This document shows positions 16,792-24,677 of a DNA stretch of 64,000 nucleotides, piece by piece (the first letter of the stretch is position 1; every line of letters starts with the position of its first letter). The translations under genes and the position numbers were made by a program. The stretch lies in NCBI GenBank assembly GCA_947493695.1, contig CANLSF010000008.1, positions 173,670 through 237,669 on the forward strand. The letters run 5' to 3'. A model generated the notes under the pieces. It worked only from the letters and a program-made list of their open reading frames with translations. It was not told where the DNA came from and did not search any database. This DNA comes from an uncultured Kiloniellaceae bacterium. Lineage in GTDB: Bacteria > Pseudomonadota > Alphaproteobacteria > Kiloniellales > Kiloniellaceae.

Positions 16792-18857
16792 GTGTCTGCC
16801 GCCTCCGCGCCATAGAGCCTGACGGTTTCAATTCGGTTTGCGTCATTCAGTTCGCCGCTGTGCTGCACCACGGGCCCCAGCGGAAGGCGGGTTCCCTCAC
16901 GTACGAAGAGCACGGCTTTGCGCAGCGACACGTTACGCTCGAGAACCTGCCCGCCGGAGACAGGCTCCTCGGTCCAGAAGTCATACCATGTGCCCTTGGG
17001 CAGATAGAAACGAACCTGCCCGCCGGACTGCACCACCGGCGCAACGAAAAGGTCATCACCGAGCATGTACTGTTCATCGAAAGCCCAGGCTGCCGGGTCT
17101 TTGGGACAGGCGACGGCCATGGCGCGCATCACAGGTAAGCCCATGATCGCCTGTTCCGCGCAGTCCTCCAGATAAGGGATGAGGCGGTAGCGCAGTTCGA
17201 GCCAGTCACGGACGATCACCTCGATCCCTTCGCCAAAGGCCCAGGGCTCGCGGTCGCCGATTCCATGCATCCGACAGTGGGAAGAGAGAACACCGGCCTG
17301 AACCCAGCGGACGTAGAGTTCCGGGTCGGGATCGCCGCCGTAAAAGCCGCCGATGTCATGACTGTAGTATGGGCAGCCGCTCATGCCCCAGGACTGGCCG
17401 CCGCGGATGCTCGCCGCCAGACCTTCCCAACTGACTTCAGGGTCACCGCCCCACTGAACCGGCGCGCTTTGGCTGCCGCTCCAGCCGGATCGCGCCCACA
17501 CCATGGCGTCCTCACCGTAGCGTGCCTGAGTCGCCTCGTAGACGCAGCGATTGTAGAGCAGGGGATAGATGTTATGCAGCCGGCGTCCGTCGTCGCCGTT
17601 CGCCGCGTGGGCGTCCCTGGGGACTTGCTCGCCGAAATCACTCTTGATCACGTCAATGCCGCTGTCGAAGAGTCTCTGGTGGGCCTTGGCGTACCAGGCA
17701 TAGGCTTCGGGGTGCGTAAAGTCGACAAGGCCGCTGGGCGGCAGGGCGGTCAGAACCTCACCAAAGGGGGCGGGATCCCAATGATAAATGTACGGCTCTC
17801 CATCCTTGTCGGTCAGCAGCCAGCCACGCGACGCAAGTTCGGCGAAGAGGGGGTGGTTTTTGGAGACCAGCGGATATTCCCAAACACAAACCCGCAGATT
17901 CAGATCCTTGATTTTCTGCGTGAAGCCCTTCGGGTCGGGGTAGCGACTGGCGTCCCATTCAAATGCGAAGCGTGTCGCCGTGTCGAGCCAGGCCCGGCCA
18001 TCGAGCGTAAAGACATCGCAGGGCATCCGTTTTTCGCGCAGGGTTTGCGCCGTTGCGAGGGCTTCCTCAGCGGTTTTGTAGTAGGCGCGGCTCAGCCAGA
18101 GACCGTAGCTCCAGCGCGGAGGTTTAGCGGGGCGGCCTGTCAGCGCCGTGTAGCGCTCAAGGATTTCCGCCGGACCATCCGCGGCAATCAGGAAGAGATC
18201 GAGCTCGCTGCTCTCGACCTCCAGGCCGTAGGTGCGGTGCGACCATTGCGGAAAGCCGACACCGTGCCGCACAGTCGTGGGGGTGTTGACGAAAAGCCCC
18301 CATCCCGAGGGGCTCCAGGCAAATGGCGTATTCTTGTAGGAGATCTCGGCATTGACTCCGAGCGCGTCTTCGTTCTGGCTGACCACCAATTGGCCGCGCC
18401 GGTTCAGAGGACCGTACTTTTCGCCCAGACCGAAAACCGGATCGCCGCTGTCCAGATTGAAGGCTGCAAAGAGCCCCTGTTCGGTCTTCGCAAACGGCGG
18501 CAGCCTGAAGGTTCGGCGGAAATGGCTGTCGGTCGTCGAGTGAAACACGACCTTGCCTGCTTTGCGCAGAATAAAGCAGAAGGGCTCGTTCAGCAGATCC
18601 AGTTCAAGATCGCCGCCCGCAACGCAGTAGCCTGTTTCGATCTTTCCGACTTTGAGAGATTGCGCCGGTCCCAGATCCGTCAGGATCGGATAGTCGGCGC
18701 CATCGCGTTCACCCAGGCGGATGCGCGCAATACCCTCCATCGGCATCGACACTTCAAGCGGTTGATCACCGACGCTAAAGCGCGCGACCTGCTCGTCTGC
18801 CTCGATCAGGGAGAGACCGGTCAGCGGGGGCAGGCTATGAGGCGTCAACTCAGGCAC
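16788..18857 (-). CDS. GH31 alpha-glycosidase (YicI-like fold; role in sulfo-sugar cluster)
   Basis: A 689-residue glycoside hydrolase family 31 enzyme. The nucleophile is D407 in DVIKSDFGEQVP and the acid/base is D472 in QWGGDPEVSWEGL. SHDIGGF (499-505) is also conserved. The surrounding wording is closer to E. coli alpha-xylosidase YicI than to the sulfoquinovosidase YihQ. In my by-eye alignment the YihQ sulfonate-binding Arg and Trp correspond to A294 and F297 here, so the sulfoquinovosidase signature is missing. It starts with GTG, 11 bases after the isomerase stop. No signal peptide is seen, so the glycoside is cleaved after import. Substrate is uncertain: a sulfoquinovoside variant, a xyloside or a glucoside. 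Confidence 0.85.
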   Translation of the reverse strand: MPELTPHSLPPLTGLSLIEADEQVARFSVGDQPLEVSMPMEGIARIRLGERDGADYPILTDLGPAQSLKVGKIETGYCVAGGDLELDLLNEPFCFILRKAGKVVFHSTTDSHFRRTFRLPPFAKTEQGLFAAFNLDSGDPVFGLGEKYGPLNRRGQLVVSQNEDALGVNAEISYKNTPFAWSPSGWGLFVNTPTTVRHGVGFPQWSHRTYGLEVESSELDLFLIAADGPAEILERYTALTGRPAKPPRWSYGLWLSRAYYKTAEEALATAQTLREKRMPCDVFTLDGRAWLDTATRFAFEWDASRYPDPKGFTQKIKDLNLRVCVWEYPLVSKNHPLFAELASRGWLLTDKDGEPYIYHWDPAPFGEVLTALPPSGLVDFTHPEAYAWYAKAHQRLFDSGIDVIKSDFGEQVPRDAHAANGDDGRRLHNIYPLLYNRCVYEATQARYGEDAMVWARSGWSGSQSAPVQWGGDPEVSWEGLAASIRGGQSWGMSGCPYYSHDIGGFYGGDPDPELYVRWVQAGVLSSHCRMHGIGDREPWAFGEGIEVIVRDWLELRYRLIPYLEDCAEQAIMGLPVMRAMAVACPKDPAAWAFDEQYMLGDDLFVAPVVQSGGQVRFYLPKGTWYDFWTEEPVSGGQVLERNVSLRKAVLFVREGTRLPLGPVVQHSGELNDANRIETVRLYGAEAADT

Positions 18858-18868
18858 ATCTCGTCTCT

Positions 18869-20230
18869 TCAGGTCAACTCGATGACGGGCAGGTCGAGCA
18901 TCGCGGCCAGGCGCCGCAAGGCGGGCCGGTGTTCGCCGTAAACCAGTCCGGTGTGATGTTCCAGGCCCTCCCGCATAATGCGGTCCAACACGTCGCCCGC
19001 CGGTTTGTCGAAACGCGCAACGCCGGAAGTTCCCGAGAAACTCGGCGGAGCCCGCAGGATTTCCGCACCGCCCAGCACAAGGCGCATTTCGTTTTTTGCC
19101 TGGGTCAGACGGGCCAGGGTGACTCTTCCAGGCTTGAGGGCGAATTCATTCAGCAGGGGCAGTTTGCGGTTTGAGTGAATGGTCGGGCCGATGGGGCCTT
19201 CCGGATCGGCCATGGAGATCGGCGCCTGTCCGCAGTGCCAGAAGACCGCCGTATCGTCTTCGACGTTGACGTCGACGAGATCGGTGTTGAACGCAGGCTC
19301 TCCCGCAGTCCACTGTAGAACCAGCGAGCTCAGGGCGCCAAAGACATCCGCTTCGCAGCCGCAGGGCGTGCCGTCCTGGTTCATGAAGGCCATGGGGCCG
19401 CAGGCGGCACAGCCGAAATCGGTAAAGAACTCCGGCCAACAGCGTACGGCGAGCGCCTGAAGGTTTTCTTCATCGGCCAGTCCGCGCAGCGCCACATAAA
19501 CCTTCATACTTTTCTGCAGGGAGACCTGGTCCAGGTCGTCAAGCGACCCCAGGTCGCCCGCGGCGCGTGCGCGCACCTCATCGGCATCCGCGTCATCGAC
19601 CGCCGCTGCCGAAGCGATAAAGTCGCTGATTGGCAGGGTCTGAGTTTCCACACCGAAGCGGGACTTCAATTCCTCCGTGTCGTAGGAGCAAGTATCGAAA
19701 CCGGCGGGATGTTCGCCGACCACACCGATCCTGGTCTGGGCCAGGCGGCGCTTTACATAACCTGCGCGTGCGAGCGCTATGATGTCTTCAAGGGCTTCGG
19801 GAGCATCGGCTTCGCGGTGAACGTAATCGAAAGATTGACCGGCCTTACCCAGTGCATGGGCGGCGAGATTGATACCGCAGAAACCGTTCAGGCGCAGGCG
19901 TCCTCCGCTGCGCGGTTCAGGAAAGGACCAGAGCACGATCGGCGCGTCGACGGACTTCGCGAGTTCGACCGTCATGGTGGCGTCGGTGAAGGTCACCTGC
20001 AGCACCAGCAGCAGATCAAGAGGTTTTTCTGTCAGCGTCCCCAGGTTTGCGCGCACGCTATCCGCATCAAACTGCAGCTCCGGTGACCCGACGATTTCAA
20101 CGTCCAGACCCTCGAGCGCCGTCATCGCCTTGGATAGCAGGGACTCGGCATAGGGCACATCGAAGGTCGGCCTGCCGATGGCGACGACACCGATGGAGAG
20201 TTTGCGGCTGGCAAGCAAGGCGTTGATCAT
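18869..20230 (-). CDS. Fucose/arabinose-isomerase family sugar isomerase
   Basis: A 453-residue member of the L-fucose/L-arabinose isomerase superfamily. The N-terminal Rossmann-like half holds VEIVGSPELQFDAD, with LVLQVTFTDATMTVELAK (76-93) matching the usual L-V-x-x-x-T-F-x-x-A segment. Likely metal ligands lie in CGCEADVFGALSS (E293, D295), WHCGQAP (331-337) and LEHHTGLVYGEH (423-434). The ATG at 20230 overlaps the aldolase stop (ATGA); an open frame continues upstream but lies inside the aldolase gene. In the proposed pathway it would convert the aldose to the ketose (sulfoquinovose to sulfofructose), the job done by unrelated YihS in E. coli. That assignment is inference. Confidence 0.8.
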   Translation of the reverse strand: MINALLASRKLSIGVVAIGRPTFDVPYAESLLSKAMTALEGLDVEIVGSPELQFDADSVRANLGTLTEKPLDLLLVLQVTFTDATMTVELAKSVDAPIVLWSFPEPRSGGRLRLNGFCGINLAAHALGKAGQSFDYVHREADAPEALEDIIALARAGYVKRRLAQTRIGVVGEHPAGFDTCSYDTEELKSRFGVETQTLPISDFIASAAAVDDADADEVRARAAGDLGSLDDLDQVSLQKSMKVYVALRGLADEENLQALAVRCWPEFFTDFGCAACGPMAFMNQDGTPCGCEADVFGALSSLVLQWTAGEPAFNTDLVDVNVEDDTAVFWHCGQAPISMADPEGPIGPTIHSNRKLPLLNEFALKPGRVTLARLTQAKNEMRLVLGGAEILRAPPSFSGTSGVARFDKPAGDVLDRIMREGLEHHTGLVYGEHRPALRRLAAMLDLPVIELT

Positions 20231-21276
20231 GCCGCGGTTCCGTCTCCATACATGCGTGGAAACTCGGCACCGGCACCTGCGATTCGGTAGCCTTCTGAAA
20301 AGGCAGGATGGGCCTGCCAGGGCGTGGCCTTGGCGTCGGTCAGCTGATTGATCGATTCCATATAGGCCACGCTTTCGCTCGTCAGTGCGTGATCGACGGC
20401 GGTCATGTCGGGATAGTTCTGTTGCATGGCCTGCCACCAGATCGCACGTCCGGCCAGGAAACCGCTGGCGCCGGCCTTGTAAGCGTAGCTCAGAACATTC
20501 TTGAAGGAGCTTTGATTGGCCCCGGCGCTGAGCATTACCCAGGGACGTGTACTTGCCCGGCCCAACTCGTCGAACCACTTCTGGCATTCCGCAGCTTCAG
20601 AGGACTCCGGATCGGGAACCTGATCCGCCGGGATCGGGCTCTCCAGCTTGAAGATATCGACCCCGAAGCGCGGATCGGCAAAGGTGCGCACGGAGTCCAC
20701 AACGTTCTGTGGGCGTTTGAACTGATGTTCGCGGTAGTCCGTGGTCTGATCCTCCTCACCAGGCAGGGGATAGACCAGCATTTCAAAGAGAAAACAGATG
20801 TCGTGGCGGGCGCAGGCCTGCCCGACCTCTTCTACGTATCTTTGCTGGTGTGCGCAGATCTCCGGATCGGCGTCGGGGCGATACCACGCCAGGACCTTTA
20901 CGGCATCCGCACCCATGCGTTTGATCTTTTCAACGCTCCAGTCGGTGATGCTGGCGGACTTGCGGCCGCCGCCAGTCTCCTCGAAGCGATGGTCTTCCAG
21001 GGTAACGATCAAGCCCTGACCCGGCTGGACATGCCGGACCGCGTCCGAATAAGCCCAGATGGGATCCAGCAGCATCGCCGAGGCCTGGGGTGCCAGATTG
21101 CGCGTCAGGGCTTCCTTCACGGCTGAGACCTCTGCGTCCGGTGCAGGGTCGATGCCTTTTTCTGCGGTGATCAGGTTCATAATTGGCGGTCGTTGATCGA
21201 CGGCCACCATTTTGAAGCGCCCTTGCGCGTCGGCGAGACGGCGCAAAGACCAGAGCTTACCTGCGGAAATTTCCAT
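20227..21276 (-). CDS. Class I aldolase, LacD/YihT-like (candidate sulfofructose-1-phosphate aldolase)
   Basis: A 349-residue TIM-barrel aldolase. Hallmarks shared with LacD and YihT are FKMVAVDQRPP (21-31), KVLAWYRPD (127-135), the probable Schiff-base K210 in GVDIFKLESP, and PWVMLSAGANQSSFKN followed by GASGFLAGRAIWW (269-281). YihT has nearly the same end, P-W-V-I-L-S-S-G and AGASGFLAGRAVW (from memory). At 349 residues it is longer than YihT (about 290). It would split a 1-phosphorylated keto-sugar acid into dihydroxyacetone phosphate and a three-carbon aldehyde. A 212-base AT-rich gap upstream carries candidate operators, so it may have its own promoter. Confidence 0.87.
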   Translation of the reverse strand: MEISAGKLWSLRRLADAQGRFKMVAVDQRPPIMNLITAEKGIDPAPDAEVSAVKEALTRNLAPQASAMLLDPIWAYSDAVRHVQPGQGLIVTLEDHRFEETGGGRKSASITDWSVEKIKRMGADAVKVLAWYRPDADPEICAHQQRYVEEVGQACARHDICFLFEMLVYPLPGEEDQTTDYREHQFKRPQNVVDSVRTFADPRFGVDIFKLESPIPADQVPDPESSEAAECQKWFDELGRASTRPWVMLSAGANQSSFKNVLSYAYKAGASGFLAGRAIWWQAMQQNYPDMTAVDHALTSESVAYMESINQLTDAKATPWQAHPAFSEGYRIAGAGAEFPRMYGDGTAA

Positions 21277-21414
21277 GCTGTGTGTCGCGACTCCCAGCGC
21301 GTTGTGACGGTTTAAGCCGTTTTGCTTTGGTATCGGCGGCCTCTGTTAAGGTTTTTTAGGCCTATGGAGAGGATTCATTTTCAATTTCTACCGATGTTTC
21401 GCAGTATAATGCTC

Positions 21415-21452
21415 GAATATGGACATAAATTTCCATATAAATTTTCATATTC
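21415..21452. promoter_or_regulatory. Candidate operator with nested repeats for the YihW-like regulator
   Basis: Two adjacent 12-mers, AAATTTCCATAT (21427-21438) and AAATTTTCATAT (21439-21450), differ at one base. They sit within nested inverted repeats: ATATGG (21417-21422) with CCATAT (21433-21438), and GAATATG (21415-21421) with CATATTC (21446-21452). The site lies between the DeoR-family regulator and the aldolase operon. Binding by the regulator is inference. Confidence 0.55.
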
Positions 21453-21488
21453 CAACATTTTTGAGTTTTATCACGATATTTGGCAGGT

Positions 21489-22256
21489 TTAAGTCGGCTC
21501 GGTTGTCATTATCTCCACGCTGGCGCTGGCCAGGACTTTTTGCATGGCGGTCGCGGGCATACGGTCGGTGAAAACGGCGGTGACATCTGCCATGTTGCCG
21601 ATTTTTACCGAAGCTGTGCGCCCAAATTTTGTATGGTCCGCGGCTACGATCACGTGCCGCGCATTCCGCATCATGGTCTGGGCCACCATGGTTTCATTGT
21701 AGTCGTAGTCCAGCAGGGTGCCGTCGACATCGATCGCCCCGACGCTGACAATCGCGAAATCCACGCGGAACTGTTCGATGAAGTCGAGGGCTGCCGTGCC
21801 GACGATGCCACCGTTGTGGTGGCGAATGTTGCCACCGGCGAGCAGGGTGTCGATGTTGGGCCGCGTATGCAGCACCGTTGCGGCATGCAGATTGTTGGTA
21901 ATGACCCGCAGTCCTTCGCGATCAACCAGCTTGCGGGCCACCATCTCCATGGTCGTGCCGATGGTCATGAAGACGGAGCTGTTGTCGGGCAAATAGTCTG
22001 CAACGGCGCGTCCGATGGCTTCCTTTTCCTCCAGGTGCGAGATCTTCCTGAGCGCATAGTCGGTGTTGATGACGCTTGAGGGCAGGCCGACACCGCCGTG
22101 GTGCCGGACCAGGAGCTCCGCGTCGCAAAGCTCCGCAACATCACGGCGGACCGTCTGGGTTGAAACTCCGAATTCCTTGGCCAGCGTTTCCACAATTCCA
22201 ACGCCACGCCGGCGCACGTGTTCCAGAATGGCTTCGCGGCGTTCGCTGCTTTTCAT
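21489..22256 (-). CDS. DeoR family transcriptional regulator, YihW (CsqR)-like
   Basis: A 255-residue DeoR-family repressor. The N-terminal helix-turn-helix reads FGVSTQTVRRDVAELCD, followed by LLVRHHGGVGLPSSVINTDYA; the sugar-phosphate-binding half contains SVFMTIGTTMEMVARKLV and IVSVGAIDVDGTLLDYD. The combination VRHHGG...SSVINT, EEKEAIGRAVADYLPD and KIGNMADVTAVFTDRMP follows E. coli YihW/CsqR, the sulfoquinovose regulator, closely, though GlpR is also near (from memory). ATG at 22256 is chosen because it begins the DeoR domain with MKSSERREAI; an upstream extension overlaps the kinase. It lies 13 bases after the kinase. Confidence 0.88.
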   Translation of the reverse strand: MKSSERREAILEHVRRRGVGIVETLAKEFGVSTQTVRRDVAELCDAELLVRHHGGVGLPSSVINTDYALRKISHLEEKEAIGRAVADYLPDNSSVFMTIGTTMEMVARKLVDREGLRVITNNLHAATVLHTRPNIDTLLAGGNIRHHNGGIVGTAALDFIEQFRVDFAIVSVGAIDVDGTLLDYDYNETMVAQTMMRNARHVIVAADHTKFGRTASVKIGNMADVTAVFTDRMPATAMQKVLASASVEIMTTEPT

Positions 22257-22269
22257 CGCGTTTTCTCTC

Positions 22270-23187
22270 TCACGTCTTTGCGTCGCGGTTTTCTTGCAGA
22301 AATCTCTCCAGCTCTCCGCGATCAGGTGTTCCGGCACGTCCTCCGGGTCGGGTGCATTTCAGGGCGGCGGCGGCGGCGGCGAAGCGCATGGCCTGGGGCA
22401 GGGGCTGTTGCTCACCCAAGGCAACGGCAAGTGCGCCGTGAAAAACATCTCCAGCACCCAGTGTATCGACAACATCGACCGAAAAGGCAGGCTGATGGCC
22501 GATCCCACCGTCACTATCGATCCAGAAACAACCTTCTGCCCCTGTTGTTACGGCAACGACGCCCTTGGTCTTGTCACGCACGAGTTTGAGCCCGGCCCAG
22601 GTATCCTGCTGGCCGCTGAAGGCTTCTAGTCCGGATGCGGAGAATACGACGTGGCCCGCGGCCTCGACCAATGGGGCGATGGCGTCGGGCTCCGAATTTA
22701 GATCCGCATCCAGGACGGAGGGCGTTCCAGTTTGCCTCGCCGCATTCAGCAGGCGCTTCGCGCCTTGCGGCCAACGCACATCTGCCAGGACGACACAGGC
22801 CGAAGTGACGTCTTCCAGGGGAAGCCAATCTGGATCAGAGTCCAGCCTGGGGTCGCCGGGCGTCACAATCATGCGCTCGCCCGTGGTATCGATCATAACC
22901 ACGGCGAGGCCCGAGTTTTTATCGCTGTATTGCCGGACGTTTTTTGTCTCGACGCCGTATGAATGAAGGTCGTCTATTATGCGCCGCCCGACAGGGTCGT
23001 CGCCGATGCGGCTCCATAAAGCTGTATCCGCACCAAGACGAGACGCGGCGGCGGCGGCCGTTGCTGCCGGGCCGCCACCTACCTCGAAAAAGGAATTTGC
23101 GAAGTTCTTGCCGCCACCACTTGGCAACTGCTCGAGTGTGAAAATCTGGTCCCAGACGGCCAGCCCCAGGCAGATTAGATTCGTCAT
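22270..23187 (-). CDS. yihV: PfkB family sugar kinase, sulfofructose kinase (YihV)-like
   Basis: A 305-residue PfkB/ribokinase-family kinase. The PfkB signatures are VGGGPAATAAAAASRLGA (36-53) and VDTLGAGDVFHGALAVAL (240-257, catalytic D247). Compared from memory with E. coli YihV, long stretches match: GGGPAATAA, VVLADVRW, GAGDVFHGALAVAL and ALKCTRPGGRAG. Of the YihV sulfonate-contact residues that I recall, K27 and R138 fall at the same numbers here, while N109 is T109. It should phosphorylate sulfofructose (or a close acidic ketose) at C1 using ATP. It is the first gene of the minus-strand cluster and is followed by a YihW-like regulator. Confidence 0.85.
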   Translation of the reverse strand: MTNLICLGLAVWDQIFTLEQLPSGGGKNFANSFFEVGGGPAATAAAAASRLGADTALWSRIGDDPVGRRIIDDLHSYGVETKNVRQYSDKNSGLAVVMIDTTGERMIVTPGDPRLDSDPDWLPLEDVTSACVVLADVRWPQGAKRLLNAARQTGTPSVLDADLNSEPDAIAPLVEAAGHVVFSASGLEAFSGQQDTWAGLKLVRDKTKGVVAVTTGAEGCFWIDSDGGIGHQPAFSVDVVDTLGAGDVFHGALAVALGEQQPLPQAMRFAAAAAALKCTRPGGRAGTPDRGELERFLQENRDAKT

Positions 23188-23322
23188 GCAGTCAACCGCT
23201 CGCCTTTGTCGCTGTCCGGATTAAGTCCTTACAGAATGACAAAGGTGAGCGAAATGCAACAACTCATGCGCAGAAACCAACAAAACCACCGTGATTGACC
23301 GGTAACGCGTTTTTCAGCGCAG
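23188..23322 (-). promoter_or_regulatory. Presumed promoter region of the YihV-like kinase operon
   Basis: The stretch upstream of the kinase start has no coding signal. AT-rich patches occur near 23228-23290. I could not identify a convincing copy of the 12-mer found upstream of the aldolase gene. Confidence 0.35.
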
Positions 23323-23380
23323 GTCGCGACCAATCGAATCCAGGTATTCGGAGGCAGATCTGGGGCAGTGTTTGCAGAGC
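23323..23380 (+). repeat. Dispersed 58-bp intergenic repeat, copy 2
   Basis: An ungapped partner of 12037-12094 (46/58 identical by hand count). In this copy CGAAT and ATTCG flank a six-base loop. It lies between the kinase promoter region and the znuA stop, so the two copies bracket the AAA+ gene and the whole sulfo-sugar cluster. Confidence 0.65.
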
Positions 23381-23391
23381 GCCGGCGTAGG

Positions 23392-24636
23392 TCAGCTATT
23401 GCCGGAGAGGCAGGTCTGGATGCTGGAGGCCATTGTGCGGATCAGGTCGAGATAAAGGTCCGGACCATCGCTCTCCAATTCGGTGCCCAGTGGATCAAGC
23501 ACGCCGGAGCGGGCGCTGGTGCCTTCCGTGACGACCTTGACAAGCTTGGGTTCGAATTGCGGCTCCGCAAAGACGCAAGTATCGCCGAGTGCCTTTACGC
23601 GCTCCTGAATCTCCGCAACCCGCTGCGCTCCGGGGATCACGTCAGGACTGACGGTGATGGAGCCTGCGGCGGTGACGCCGAAGCGATTTTCGAAATACTG
23701 ATAGGCGTCGTGAAAGACGATGAAGGATTTCGCACGAACCGGTGCCAGACCGGCTGTGACTTCGCTGGTGAGCGCATCGATGCGTTTGGCGTAGCTTTCG
23801 GCATTGGCTTCATAGGTTGCTGCATTGGCAGGATCGAGCGCGACAAGAGTTTCCTCGATCTCGTGCAGCATCGCCTTGGCGTTCTCCGGGTCGAGCCAGA
23901 GGTGCATATCGATCTCGCCGTGTTCCGCGTGGTCGTGTCCTTCGGCGTGATCATGTTCCTTCTCGTGATCATGCTCCTCGGCGTGCTTATGCTCATCGGC
24001 GTGGTCATGGTCCTTTTCGTGGTCATGTTCCTCAGCGTGATCATGCTCGTCCGCGTGGTCGTGTTCACCGTCATGCTCATGCTTCTCGGCATCGGTATGT
24101 TCGGCGTCATGATCATGATCTTTTTCATGATCATGTTCATCATGCGCGTGTTCGTCGTGGTGCTCATCTTCGTGCTCATGAGCTTCCTCATGACCATGAT
24201 CTGCGTCGTGATCGTGCCCTTCGAAGGGTCCGCCTTCGCGGAACTTCAGCCTGGTCAAATCATGGGCTTCGCTCAAGGTGATCAGTTTCGCATCTTGGCT
24301 GAGACTTTCGACGGGCTTTGCCAGAAAGGCTTCCATTTCCGGGCCGATCCAGAAGACAGCTTTTGCGTTCTGCAGGCTGCGCGCGTCTGACGGACGCATG
24401 CTGTAGGTATGCGGCGAGGCTCCGCCGCCGACGATCAGGTGCGGTTTGCCGACACCTTCCATGACGGCGGCCACGAGGGAATGAACCGGCTTGATGGAGG
24501 TGACCACCGCGCCCTCGTCCAGCGCGAGCGCTGTTGAGGGTGTAAGCAGGGTGGTGACAGCGGCTGCGGCCAGAACAGGCGCAAATGCTCTTGTACTTGT
24601 TTTGTATAAGTGCATGAACGAATTACATTTTCGCAT
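23392..24636 (-). CDS. znuA: Zinc ABC transporter substrate-binding protein with very long His-rich loop
   Basis: A 414-residue ZnuA. A signal peptide ends near ALA at residue 39. The first zinc ligand is expected in KPVHSLVAAVM (H52); DMHLWLDP (about 243-250) and FHDAYQYFE supply others. Residues 141-239 form a 99-residue loop of His, Asp and Glu repeats such as EHDHEKDHDHADEHKH. ZnuA loops are usually much shorter. ATG at 24636 has an AGGA site in front and is preferred to a TTG at 24666. It is divergent from znuCB-zur across a Zur-like box. It captures zinc in the periplasm. Confidence 0.93.
   Translation of the reverse strand: MRKCNSFMHLYKTSTRAFAPVLAAAAVTTLLTPSTALALDEGAVVTSIKPVHSLVAAVMEGVGKPHLIVGGGASPHTYSMRPSDARSLQNAKAVFWIGPEMEAFLAKPVESLSQDAKLITLSEAHDLTRLKFREGGPFEGHDHDADHGHEEAHEHEDEHHDEHAHDEHDHEKDHDHDAEHTDAEKHEHDGEHDHADEHDHAEEHDHEKDHDHADEHKHAEEHDHEKEHDHAEGHDHAEHGEIDMHLWLDPENAKAMLHEIEETLVALDPANAATYEANAESYAKRIDALTSEVTAGLAPVRAKSFIVFHDAYQYFENRFGVTAAGSITVSPDVIPGAQRVAEIQERVKALGDTCVFAEPQFEPKLVKVVTEGTSARSGVLDPLGTELESDGPDLYLDLIRTMASSIQTCLSGNS
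23920..24216 (-). repeat. Degenerate tandem repeats coding the ZnuA His-rich loop
   Basis: About 300 bases of short imperfect units (CAT/CAC, GAC/GAT and GAG codons) inside znuA. The repeats are at protein level, mostly H-D-H and E-E-H-D-H units, and are not separated by spacers. Confidence 0.8.
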
Positions 24637-24677
24637 TTTGGGAATCCTTGCTCGCAGCCTGTTCAATCATACCGATA

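Noticed and set aside
17265..18941. Plus-strand open frame of 558 codons
   Set aside because: It lies antisense to the GH31 gene, which has complete catalytic motifs; the plus-strand product resembles nothing.
20231..20587. Extra N-terminal 119 codons on the isomerase
   Set aside because: This stretch lies inside the aldolase gene in another frame and gives a low-complexity Arg-rich peptide; the ATG at 20230 overlaps the aldolase stop in the usual ATGA way.
16057..23187. Possibility of an Entner-Doudoroff-type sulfoquinovose route (SDR as sulfoquinovose dehydrogenase)
   Set aside because: No lactonase, dehydratase or KDSG aldolase genes are present, while a YihV-like kinase and LacD-like aldolase favour the EMP type.
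23920..24216. Regular repeats that could be mistaken for a CRISPR array
   Set aside because: Units are short, in frame and code for His, Asp and Glu within znuA; there are no spacers of constant size.
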